A stretch of 64,000 bases of DNA from Trametes villosa (lineage: Eukaryota > Basidiomycota > Agaricomycetes > Polyporales > Polyporaceae). Every line of letters starts with the position of its first letter. Within the stretch, counting starts at the first letter, position 1. The notes under the pieces are model-generated. The model had not been told where the DNA came from. It was given only the letters and a program-made list of their open reading frames with translations, and did not search any database. Below are positions 22,088 through 32,644 of this stretch, piece by piece. The stretch is taken from NCBI GenBank assembly GCA_002964805.2, contig PUDQ02000001.1, positions 7,278,001 through 7,342,000 on the forward strand, in the 5' to 3' direction. The position numbers were made by a program, and so were the translations under genes.

Positions 22088-23158
22088 ATGGAAAACCAGT
22101 TCTCTCTTCCCAAGCTCGACACCTCCGAACCCCTCGTCTGCCCCTTCTCCGGCAGCATGCGCTCGGAAAAGGACTCCATGCGCTCCAGCCCCGTTCCGAG
22201 CTCGTCGCATTCGCCGACTGCGACGGAATCATCCCAAACACCACTGCACTCCTCTTCCTCGCACACAGACTACACCGCGCACGGCGGCTCGTGCCCCGTG
22301 TTCACGCAGGAGGTTGACCCGCTCCTGATCAAGACCTCGCTCGAAGACCGCATTGCATACCTGACCGACTTCCTTGGCTTCACGTCGCGCGACTCGGACC
22401 TCATCAGCAAGATCGCGCCCTACGTGCACGATGTCATCCCGTCCATGGTCGACGGGATGTATGCGAAGCTCTTTGAGTTCGACATTACGAAGAAGGTCTT
22501 CATGACACGGAATCAGGTACGTGGCACCGCTATTATTGTGTACCGTACTGTCCCCGGTTTCTCACCGCGCGAAACGTGCAGGGTTTCGACGGCCCGCTCC
22601 CTCAAACGCTCGAGGAGCTAACTTTGGACAGCGCTCAGATTGTCTTCCGGAAGGTATGGAATGTAGCTGTTCACGCGTCGGGACTCCTATTCAAGCGTGT
22701 TTCAGGTGTTCATGAAAGCTTGGGCGCGCCGAGTCCTTACGGCAGACTACTCTAACGGCAAAACGTGGGCGTACATGGACAAGGTCGGCGTCATGCACAC
22801 CGGTGCCTCGCCATTCAAGCATCAACGAACGATGGGCATCGCTCCGCTGAACGTACCATGTGAGAGCAGCGCAGACCGTGTGCGAATATCTGTGATTGAC
22901 CTTGTATTTCAATGGGGTAGACCGCGATATCGCGATGATGTTGGGATGGATCCAGAACGTGCTGCACTCGGCCATCCTCCAGATTCCGGAGGACAAGTGC
23001 CCTGCGTCGGAGAAGATTGAGGCGGTGGCTGCGATCAGCAAGGTACGTTCCCATACCGCTCCCGCGGAACCATCCTGCTGCTGTAGCTCACCACGTGTGG
23101 CTGGCAGGTTATCTGGATCCAAAACGACCTCTTCTCGCGCCATTATATCGGTGATTGA
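22088..23158 (+). CDS. Protoglobin / globin-sensor-type haem protein
   Basis: Five exons (22088-22516, 22582-22653, 22706-22859, 22921-23042, 23108-23158) join in frame to 275 residues. The N-terminal 80 residues are Ser/Thr/Pro-rich and disordered. The rest matches the protoglobin fold: EDRIAYLTDFLGFTSRDSDL, IAPYVHDVIPSMVDGMYAKL, MKAWARRVLTADYSNGKTWA, then YMDKVGVMHTG, where the His is the likely proximal haem ligand. It ends with PYRDIAMMLGWIQNVLHSAI and WIQNDLFSRHYIGD. Protoglobins bind O2, CO or NO; in fungi their role is not established. The domain stands alone, with no kinase or cyclase output domain, so a redox, NO-scavenging or haem-binding role is only inference. Two Cys-Pro dipeptides in the disordered N-terminus (VCPFS, SCPVF) are notable. 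All phases agree, so the gene looks intact. Confidence 0.82.
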
Positions 23159-24723
23159 AGGGAGTTCGCCGGACATCCCCACGACACTAATGGAACATGC
23201 ACGCACGAACACTCGGATTCTGTACCCTCAACTGCTCCATGCTATCGGCCTACGCTGCACTATAACTTATTCAGGAGATGTAATGAGCTGTATCGGAGAA
23301 CTATGTGTGGCGGACGCCGCCCTGTCATGTATCGAGTTTGCGCTTCGTTGATCATGCCCTGGCCCCACAGACGAGCGAAGCGTCCGCCTAACGCCGGCGT
23401 GAGCGACCTGCCTCCGTCCCTGATGTCAGTTTGACGCACCGATGATCTGCATACGGTATAGTGGCAGCCTCTGCTGGACGGCACCGGCGGACTTTCCACC
23501 GGAACGTGTACAGCGTGCATGTCCATATATGGTAACTAGGTTCGAGAAGTCACCGCCCCGCAACAGCCTTGCCAGCCTCGCGTGCCTCCAGCTCTCGCGT
23601 CTCTTGCCTAGCGGGCATAAGGCACTGCGCGTATATGGTACGAGATAATAAGCCAGACGGAGGAGTTTGTGCTCCGCGCGGGTGGTGAGAGCGTGGCGGG
23701 CGTCGAGTCAGGGATCCAGCGGCAGCTTGTAACATGAGGCAGCCTGCTACCGTGCATCACAGCGGGAAGTGCGCACAGCTGGAGGGAATATCGTCAACTC
23801 CGTGGTGAGTTGCTTTGGGAACAAGAGCCTTGCGCCGTATCACCGAGATGTTGAGGAAGCCGGCCTGCTCCACTTGGGCCATGTCCTGGGAGCGGCCCTG
23901 ACATGTTCACGACATGACTCCTGATTGTGGGTGCACTCAATCTCATCGCTATACGGGGTTAGGGGGCGTAGAAGCAGAAAGCTCTCATGCATCTGAGATG
24001 TATCTCGAGATCGCCTTCGGTGCATGGCTCGAGTTTGGCAGAATCTGACAACGGCGTAGGGAATGTTCGGCAGACGTGCGACGTAAGAGTCATTATTCTG
24101 TATACACTAATTGTGATGCGAATCAATCATACTCGCACCGGCGAATCATGGTAGTGAGCATTCGCCGGGTGTCCATGTGGACGAGGACCGCTAACTGGGA
24201 ACGTGGTGCAGTGGGGTGTCGAGAGGTTGACCACTGCTGCCGTCGATTCGCAATGCATGAGGCCCGGAGGTGAGCTGGGTCGACGGGCGTGGTGGCAGGA
24301 GGCGGCACCGCTTCAGGTCGAGGAGCCGTTGCGGACGACGGCGGGCGAGTGGCATCGGACGTGGCAGGGGACTGGCAGGGCAATGACGTTGACGGAGCAC
24401 ACGCGAGGTGCGGGCGCTTGGTACGCGTCGCGCTCACGTGCGCGCCCGTCGGCGGCTGGTTTGCGTCTAATGCTGTGCGCGCTTCATCGCCCTGCTCTCA
24501 GCAACTGCCATGACGCCTATCGAGTATCCGGCCGTGGGCTTCACCGCGAGTGCGCCTCCAGTGCAAGACCCGGCGGTCCCGCCTGCGCCCCTCCGGGTCG
24601 CGGCTTCATACATAATCCAGCATGCTCCGAGGGACGACGGAGCCAACCCACCGACCTCGGCTTCGGCGACAGAAGACGTCCTCCTGAAGCCTGCGCAGAA
24701 TTTGGCAGCGGCACGAGTCAAGC
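23159..24723. other. Intergenic region without a recognised gene
   Basis: About 1.5 kb with only short or composition-driven open frames. The longest (24203-24754 plus) has no domain and overlaps the start of the next gene out of frame. An ATG at 24510 opens a natural-looking frame that may be linked to the phosphatase gene. Confidence 0.45.
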
Positions 24724-25503
24724 ATGGTCTGGAGGAACATCAACGCCGTCATAGACGGGAAGCTCTACCTGGGCACGTAAGTCGGTGGCACTGCTGTCCG
24801 TGACAGCTCCCTTTTCTAACGGAACCCTCGTCGTGGGCTTTCTCAGGATCGACGCTGCCATCTCTCCTAGGACGCTCGCCGACAGGCGTATCACGCACAT
24901 CGTCTCCGTAGGCTCCGAGCCCATCCCCGCGGACAACCCGGCCTCTGGCATCCGCCACCTCCGCATCCGCGTCGAGGACGTCGACTATGCCGACCTGCTC
25001 ATCCACATGCCCGCCGCATGCCGGTTCATCCACGAGGCCATCAACTCTGGCGGCGTAGTGCTCGTGCACTGCGTCCAGGGGCTCTCTCGGAGCGCCGCGG
25101 TCGTGGCCGCATACTGTGAGGCTCTGCACCGCCCATGTCGTTGTTCCGTGCAGAGGCTAACTGCGGTCCCCTGACGTAGTGATGTACTCTCGCCGCATCG
25201 AAGCCAGCGAGGCGATGGAACTTGTTCGCCGAGGTAGCTTGCCGTCCCTGCCCTGGTCGTCTCGCTCCGATCTGATCTACTCCCCTAGCGCGCGAACAGG
25301 TTTGGATTATTCCCGGCTTCCAGGTCAGTGTCACCGCAAGTGTCGCTTGTTCCGTGCCTGACTATGTATTCTTTCAGGAACAACTCGTCCTCTTCGCCCT
25401 GTGCCAGTACAACCCTTCCCCCAGTGAAGGCATCTATGTGCGTTGGCGCCAGAAGATCGACCGCGCCCTCCAGGCCCAGCAAGCCCAGGGTTCGCGCCGC
25501 TAA
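24724..25503 (+). CDS. Dual-specificity protein phosphatase
   Basis: About five exons: 24724-24776; 24847-25115; from about 25181 to a donor near 25233; about 25300-25323; and from about 25379 to the stop at 25503. The product is about 170 residues, a minimal DSP catalytic domain. The opening reads INAVIDGKLYLGTIDAAISP, followed by RRITHIVSVGSEPIP, the general-acid region RVEDVDYADLLIHMPAACRF, and the P-loop VLVHCVQGLSRSAA (HCxxGxSRS, with catalytic Cys and Arg). The last exons supply VWIIPGFQEQLVLF, the end of the family domain (as in YVH1/DUSP12), and a short basic tail. It has no zinc-finger domain, unlike YVH1. The substrate is unknown. The start is ambiguous: the ATG at 24510 could be used if a small intron before 24724 is removed. 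Confidence 0.82.
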
Positions 25504-26070
25504 TGGCCATAAAAACAAGCGCTATACACGGCCGGTCTGTCTTGAAGAAACCGAAACCGATGAATATATACCATCTAGATGTTGGGATACGGTACTCTTG
25601 CTTTCCCGTCCTCTTGCTACTACTTCCCCGGTCTCTCGTTTTGTTGTCTGTTGTAGCATCAAGTCACGCTCTCTCTCTCTCTCGTTTGCTCCTAGTACCG
25701 TATGTTTCCCGTATTCCACCGACACCCCTGCTCACTATCGCGTCCGTAATCCGATTGTGGTCGTTCCTTGACGGAATTGTACCTGCCTCTCCTTCACCCC
25801 GCTGCTTGCTGGACGAGTGTGCCTGCCCGAGAATCACGGGCTGCGCGCAACTATGTCATGGCCACGTGACAGGGCGACTTTGACATGCGCTCCACGATCG
25901 CGTACGCCGCACGCGTTGGTGGCTGACGCCGGCGCACACAACGTTCGCACCCTTCACCTCTTGCCCGCCGTCTTCCACGACGCCGGCGGACTCCGCTCTC
26001 CGCTCGTTTCTCGTCCAGACTACCTCACAACACCCTAGTTTCTATCCTACGCTCATTCTAGTACACACCC
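25504..26070. other. Intergenic region with a CT repeat
   Basis: 3' flank of the phosphatase and promoter of the hydrolase. Contains the CT microsatellite at 25669-25683 and generally pyrimidine-rich plus-strand DNA, common in fungal core promoters. No gene seen. Confidence 0.5.
25669..25683 (+). repeat. CT dinucleotide microsatellite
   Basis: Seven consecutive CT units plus a C lie in a wider pyrimidine-rich stretch about 390 bp upstream of the hydrolase start codon. Confidence 0.8.
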
Positions 26071-29000
26071 ATGCCTGTGTCCACAACCTCGGCGGCGGTT
26101 CACATCACTCCAGGTGCGCTTGTCCAGCTATGTATTTGACGATCGGGCGCTGCTCATGAGGTTTACCGCCCTGGGACGTAGTTGTTATCAAGACCTTCGT
26201 GAAACATGCGAAGCGCAGAGGAAACAAGCTAAAGGATGGCGACGACACCGTGGAGGGGTGGGACGACCTGTTCTACGATGAGTGAGGGCTCTATCCCTTG
26301 GGTTGTACTTCTGGAAGTTTACACCCGGCCAGGGCGTTCCACATCGTCAAGGCCTTCATAGAGCTGGGAACCAAGAACACCGTCGAGTCTCTGCAGAAAT
26401 TGTGCGCCCTTGACTGGTCCAGGCATACAGCGCGAGCTCACCTTCGCGTTCAGCACGAATACCCACGTACCGGCTCCTTTCTGGTGCGCGGTAGCGCCTG
26501 TCAAAATCCCTCTGTCCTCCTGCAACAAAGCCGCCGACGCGCTCATTGAGTGGTTCGGACCGGAAGACCTCAAGCGCGTCGTCGGCGGCGAGAGGTGGTG
26601 GCAAATCCGCGGCCTCGAGTGGGTTGACGGGGAGTGGATCACCGAGAAGGCGTATCTGCAAGATGGAAATCCGGAAAATGAGAAGGGGCTCACCGATGAT
26701 GAGAAGACCATTACGCGTATGGAGCACTTGGACAGAGTCATGGTGAGAGCATGCATCGCTGAAAGGTGCTGCGAGTCTAATTATATCCTCGGACTAGCTT
26801 TATGTCCATGGCGGTAAGTGACTTTGGCTTGCACTGTCAAGTCAACAGTTTCCCTGACCTGTAATCGGTAGGCGCGTACTTCTGGGGTTCCATAAGTATG
26901 TGGGTATGATCGTAGACTAGGATCGCGAGCTGACTCCTGTTCAGACACTCACCGCTACCAAGTGATACGGTATGGTGAGACATGAGCTTTTTCATATATT
27001 GACTCTACGTACGCATGCACTCACACCTTCTGCCATAGCTCGGAAGATGAAGGGCCGCGCTTTCACAGTCAACTACCGGTAAGCTCGGGGTCCCAGCGTT
27101 CTCAGGTGCGCGTCGTGACAGGGTACATCCAGGAAAGCCCCGCAATATCCCTGGCCGTGTCCCCTCCAGGACGTTCTGGCCGCCTGTAAGTTCGATGGTA
27201 ACATAACTCGGGGAACTGCACTCATTAAAGTTCAGACTTCTACCTGACGGACCCTCCGCCAGGAGCTGTGCACCAACCTGTCCATCCGTCCAAGATCGTC
27301 ATTGCGGGTGATTCCGCCGGCGCGGCGCTCTGCTTGAGTCTCCTGACTATCCTTCGCGACCTGGAAATCCCCCAACCCGCCGGAGCAGTCCTCATTAGCC
27401 CTTGGGTCGATCTCACCCATTCCTTCCCTAGCGTCATGACGAACTCTGCTACGGTTGGAAGCTTCAATAATGGTATCGTTCCTCTTGCTAACGTTAGAAA
27501 TTCAGGACATCATTCCTCCCCATGGCTTCATTCACAAGCCGTCCACGCTGTGGCCTGTACACCCGAAATCTGAAAACGGCTACACGCGCGTCGTTCAGAC
27601 TAGGACCAACCCTCCGCCTCAACCGGGTCATGCTGACAATCTGAAGCCGGACAACGATCGCCGCACAGAGCAGCTCGAACAGCGCGCAGAGCAGAGCGCC
27701 GAGAAGGGCGAGGACGTCCACGCCGCTGATCTGGAGGACAAGCCGGAGGACGTCGGCTCGCAGAAAGAGATGCAGGAAGAGGGCGACAGCGAGTCTCCCA
27801 ACTCGGGGTCTAAGCCGGAGAGTGACTCCACATTACCGGCAGGCGATGCCAAAGAGCGGGATAGCAAAGGTTCCGAGCATGATCTCGCTGATGAACCTTG
27901 GGAACCGAAGCCGCCGAAGGTACTCATGGAGGACCCGAACGCGACCCCTCTGGAACTGCGTGCACAGATCCAGCTATATGCCACAACAGAGTTAGTGCAA
28001 CGTCTCCAGAAACTACGTCTACTGACGCATACAATCAGGCAGCTCTCTCATCCTCTCGTGTCGCCCGTGCTGCAGTCGTCTCTGGGCAACCTTTGTCCTC
28101 TGTACATCCTCGCAGGGAACGGCGAGTGCCTGAGGGACGAGATCATCTATGTCGCGCACAAGGCGGCCCACCCGAAGGACTACCCTACGCGGCCGGGCGT
28201 CCTTAGGGAAGGCCGACGGCAGAAAGAGAATGCGGAGAAGTTCCAGACCCCGACCAAGGTATGCTCATCCGCTCGTATTTGATGACTACCAGAAGGCTTA
28301 CAGGAGCATTCGACAGGTCCACCTTCAGGTCTTCGATGGTGAGCTGCTAACCCTGGTGTCCTCCAATGTGCTGCCCTGAATGGTGTCCTCCCAGATATGT
28401 GCCATGTCTTGACTGTCTTCACGTTCACCGAGCCCGTGGGTGCCTTCAGTATAGCGACTCAACTAGGATAATCTGTGCTAACGGCGCGTCATAGGCCAAG
28501 TACGCATATCGGTCTATAGCGCAGTTCATCAAACATGTCACCGATAGCTCAGAGGATCACCTATCCCGCAATCCCTTCCCGGAGCTGCACAGGCCACCTT
28601 CCGAGATATCCGACTCGGAGTCGGCGAACGACGCTACCGGGCCACCTCATCTGCCTTCTCCAACCAGTTCGTCGGATTCATCGCCTCCGCAGAGACCCCG
28701 CGGACCCTTTGGAGGCGGGGTCAGCGGCAGCGGTCACTCTGACGTGAAGATGTACCGCTCCAACGAAGCTGTAGCGAAGGAGGAAGTTAAAGAAGGGAAA
28801 GCGGATAGGATTCACAGTGAGGGATCCTCGTCTGCTACCGCTCACGAAGGCAGCAATGAGGTAAGAGCAAGCTTATAGAGGTCTCGGTCATCGCTCATGG
28901 TAGTGTAGGACATCCCGGCCGTGCTCATGATCCGAGAGCGGGTGGACGTGCTGGGCAACGTTCGCCCTATGGAGCCTCCAGAGGAGATCGAAGCGCTTCG

Positions 29001-29847
29001 CATGAAGCCGAGCGAGATTGGCCTCATCAAGGAGGCCCCCGTACGGCGATGGCTCGCGGGTCAGGAGGCATGGGACAAGAAGTACAAGCGGACCGCCGAG
29101 CATGTCCTCCAGAAGCGGCGACGGTATGAGGCCAAGGCGGCGAAGCTGCTCGAGCACGCGAGGGAGCAAGGCCTCATCCATAGCGAGCTCCGACCGCGGA
29201 CGTCGAGGCGTTCTACTGCCGAGACAGCGTCTTCAGGGTCGATTGGCGAGGTCCAGTCGGACAGACGGTGGGGTGAGTGAAAGGCGACATATCATCTTGC
29301 ATACTTTGACCTCCGGCGGTAGGTCCGCTTGACCTCAAGGATGAGAACCCTCCACCGACAGCCATCGCTGGGCGACGAGACACGGTGAGTAGACAAACCC
29401 TCAACGACTGGCGGATAACTTTAATTGTGGCATTCAGAGCGAGGCGGTCGCACTCTTGAAGAAGACCATATACCACAACGCCCCCGCAACCCACCGCACC
29501 GTGCCGAAGCTCAAGACATCCGACGCCGTGCGCGCGGCTCTCGATCCTCACGACCATCCCGTCAAGCCGCCCCAGCAGTCCGTCTCCGAGCAGCAAGTCC
29601 ATACGCAATTCATTCCCATGCACGGACTGCGCATGTGGCAGTCGCTCGTGGAGTGCGTACCATGAAAGATTCTTGAAGTTTTTGCCCTGACGCCGGTCTT
29701 GCTAGGCTGTTCATGCGGAAGAGCTCGAAGAAAGTCGAGCATGGCAAGAAACATGCTTCCTCGGCGTTACGCTCAACCAGCGAGAAGATCAGCGGAGCAA
29801 ACAGGTCGGACTCCGGCGTTCATTCAACATCGCACAGTGCGTCTTGA
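26071..29847 (+). CDS. Large alpha/beta-hydrolase, hormone-sensitive-lipase type, with disordered insert and C-terminal extension
   Basis: At least 14 exons, roughly 850-900 residues. The N-terminal part (WGDDLFYDE-like region, EWFGPEDLKRVVGGERWWQI) precedes a catalytic domain of the fold-3 class: oxyanion motif VMLYVHGGAYFWGSINTHR, nucleophile elbow VIAGDSAGAALCLS, acid LYILAGNGECLRDEIIYVA, and base His in DDMCHVLTVF. Two features depart from the family. About 140 acidic, Ser/Pro-rich residues are inserted between the nucleophile and the acid. About 300 residues follow the catalytic domain, with disordered Ser/Pro parts and the conserved-looking RMKPSEIGLIKEAPVRRWLA and WDKKYKRTAEHVLQKRRRY. 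The substrate is unknown, probably a lipid or steryl ester. An apparent frame change near 26400 is explained by a 52-bp intron ending in TTCAG near 26451. Confidence 0.8.
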
Positions 29848-30443
29848 TTCCGAGCCACTTGGCATTGCGTTTCTTTGGACTTTCGTGAAGGCGCTGCCCA
29901 ATATTATTATACCCCTTCGAGAGTTCAGTATCCAACACACGCACACGCATCTGTACATACACGCCAACTGTAGCATAACATAGAGATACTTAGAGTCAGA
30001 CAGCACTTGCTCATACAGACCGTTGTCAGGCATACTGCGGTTACCACGGATCGACGATCAGGAAAGCGCAACAACGAGTCAGGCGTTGCCGCTCTCTCTC
30101 ACTTCCCATCATCTCGTTTTGTCCATCATCCTCACCGCGGGTCCTTGCTTGCAGCATGCGCTCGGGAAGCTGGGGCTCGTTCTGGATGGATGCAACGCGG
30201 CTTGTGCATGGTCGTATGAAGTGAAGGGGTGCGCACGGACCACAGGCGTGTCTGGCGCGTGGGAACTGCTAAGTCAGCACCAATCTTGCCTTTCTTAACC
30301 CTCCACCTCACCCTTTGCGCGTCGTCTACCCCGACCTCTTCCTTGCCCGTCTAAATACCCTGTGTGAGTGGCTCTGAGCGTGTCGGACGGTGCAGGGAGC
30401 ACTGACTGTTTTTCCTGTGAAGTTCTCTTGTCTCCTTGAAAAG
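29848..30443. other. Intergenic region, alpha-tubulin 1 promoter
   Basis: No gene. The last 150 bp are pyrimidine-rich on the plus strand and include TCTAAATACC, about 90 bp upstream of the ATG, a weak TATA-like candidate. Confidence 0.5.
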
Positions 30444-32195
30444 ATGCGTGAAGTCATCTCCGTCCACGTTGGCCAGGCTGGTGTCCAGATCGGTAACGCC
30501 TGCTGTGAGTTGTCCATTTCATTCAGGCCGGATTTCAAGGGCGATCCGCGTTGGGTGGCACGATTGACGCGTCGATGCGCCTCCCCACCCTCCGGACGCG
30601 TGTATATGCGCCAATACTGACGGATTATGCGGTGTGATTGTAGGGGAACTGTACACCGTCGAGCACGGCCTCGGTGTAAGTTCTATTGGCATCATATATG
30701 CGGATGTGGTACTGATCGTACTACCAGCCCGACGGTCGTCTTACGGATGCCTCCCCATCGCACAACGACGATGGCTTCAGCACCTTCTTCTCGGAGACCT
30801 CCTCTGGAAAGCACGTGCCCCGGTCTCTCTACGTCGACCTCGAGCCCAATGTCATCGACGAGGTTCGGAACGGTACCTACAGGAGTCTCTTCCACCCCGA
30901 GACTCTTGTGACGGGCAAGGAGGACGCTGCCAGCAACTGTGAGTTGCGCACGTTGCTCAGCTTCGATGCCTTTGTCTGACGCGCGGACCGTAGACGCTCG
31001 GGGCCACTACACCATCGGCAAGGAGCAGATTGACAACGTCATGGACAAGATTCGCCGTCTCTCCGACAACTGCAATGGTCTTCAGGGCTTCTTTGTCTTC
31101 CACTCGTTCGGCGGTGGAACTGGCTCCGGTTTCGGCGCTCTCGTCCTCGAGCGCCTCTCCACCGACTATGGCAAGAAGTCGAAGCTGGAGTTCAGCGTGT
31201 ACCCTGCGCCCACGATGGCGAACTCGGTTGTTGAGCCGTACAACTCGGTTCTCACCACGCACACCACGCTCGAGCACTCCGACTGCTCCTTCATGGTACG
31301 CTTGGCATATCCGCGTCATATGAATGACTGCTCATGTCGTACCCAGGTCGACAACGAGGCCATTTACGACATTTGCAAGAAGCGTCTGAATATCGGCGCG
31401 CCCAGCTTCACCAACCTCAACAGGCTCATTGCCCAGGTTGTGTCTTCGGTCACCGCCTCCCTCCGGTTCGACGGTTCTTTGAACGTCGACCTCAACGAGT
31501 TCCAGACCAACCTCGTCCCGTATGTATCGTCTACTCATGAGTCCTCGGAACCTGCTGACTGACACATCGTGTAGCTTCCCTCGTATCCACTTCCCTCTCG
31601 CCACCTTCGCCCCCATCATCTCCGCAGAGAAGGCGCACCATGAGCAGAACTCTGTCATTGACATGACGTTCTCCTGCTTCGAGGCTGGCAACCAGATGGT
31701 CAAGTGCGACCCCCGCGAGGGCAAGTACAGTGAGTAAACAGCGCATATATTCGCGATGCTTTGCGATACTGACCATGGAGCATAGTGGCTTGCGCCCTGC
31801 TTTTCCGCGGTGACGTTGTCCCGAAGGACACGAACGCCGCCGTCAGCTTGATTAAGACGAAGCGCACGATCCAGTTCGTCGATTGGTGCCCGACCGGCTT
31901 CAAGCTCGGTATCTGCAACGAGCCTCCCGCGCACATCCCTGGCGGTGACCTCGCCAAGGTCACTCGTAGCCTGTGCATGCTCTCCAACACCACCGCCATC
32001 TCGTCGGCGTGGAGCCGCCTCGACCACAAGTTCGATCTCCTCTACTCGAAGCGTGCCTTCGTCCACTGGTACGTCGGCGAGGGCATGGAGGAGGGTGAGT
32101 TCTCCGAGGCTCGTGAGGACCTCGCCGCGCTCGAGAAGGACTACGAGGAGGTCGGCATCGACTCGGCGGAGGCTGAGGATGCCGGCGAGTACTAG
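30444..32195 (+). CDS. Alpha-tubulin, first tandem copy
   Basis: Seven exons give about 450 residues, full alpha-tubulin length. It is the GTP-binding alpha subunit of microtubules. N-terminal [20 protein letters not shown] and, across the first intron, WELY identify the tubulin start. The tubulin signature [16 protein letters not shown] and the T7-loop/C-terminal part [20 protein letters not shown] identify it as alpha rather than beta (catalytic Glu in the loop that faces beta-GTP). It ends EDAGEY, keeping the genetically encoded C-terminal Tyr. The loop around residue 40 ([13 protein letters not shown]) lacks the acetylatable lysine. The first four introns match the positions of those in the downstream copy; two more (within LVP|F and KY|MAC) are unique to this copy. 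Confidence 0.96.
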
Positions 32196-32644
32196 ATGTA
32201 TTGCTGTCACCCTTCGCTCTTGTTTTGCTGTCCATGGTCGCTCGGTAGCTGGTTCATTCTGATTCTCCTCGCATTACGACAATTACGCATTCATACCGAT
32301 ATCCCCCGCTTGTTCTCTGACGAGCGCACGCAATCATCATACCATCCTTATATTCCCTCTTGTAATCCCTGGAGAGTTTCCCTCAGTACCCACGCAGTGG
32401 AAATGGAGTAGTTTCAGCGCAGTGTGGTCTCAGGCGTGAAATGAACGCGGAGAGGGACGGAAGGGACGGAGCCGCAGAGGGGAGGGGTGACCGAGTCAGC
32501 GGTATGAACGTTACGGCGTGACTGATGTTGAAAGAAAGGCGAGAGAGAATTCCCGAGGAGTGCATAATCAACGACGACGCGACTTGTCGCTGACGACCAT
32601 CCTCGCACCGATCTCTCATCCTCCCCTCATCCGTCTCTCTCAAC
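32196..32644. other. Intergenic region between the two alpha-tubulin genes
   Basis: A purine-rich plus-strand patch (about 32430-32490) is followed by a CT-rich run directly before the ATG at 32645, typical of strongly expressed fungal genes. No gene seen. Confidence 0.55.

Noticed and set aside
24203..24754. Open frame of 183 codons upstream of the phosphatase
   Set aside because: Composition follows local GC bias, no domain or splice continuity is seen, and it overlaps the phosphatase start in another frame.
26390..26460. Apparent frameshift in the large hydrolase gene, between ESLQK and NTHVPAPFW
   Set aside because: A normal intron of about 52 bp with donor GTGCGC after AAATT and acceptor TTCAG before CACGAATACC restores the frame, so no lesion or micro-intron is needed.
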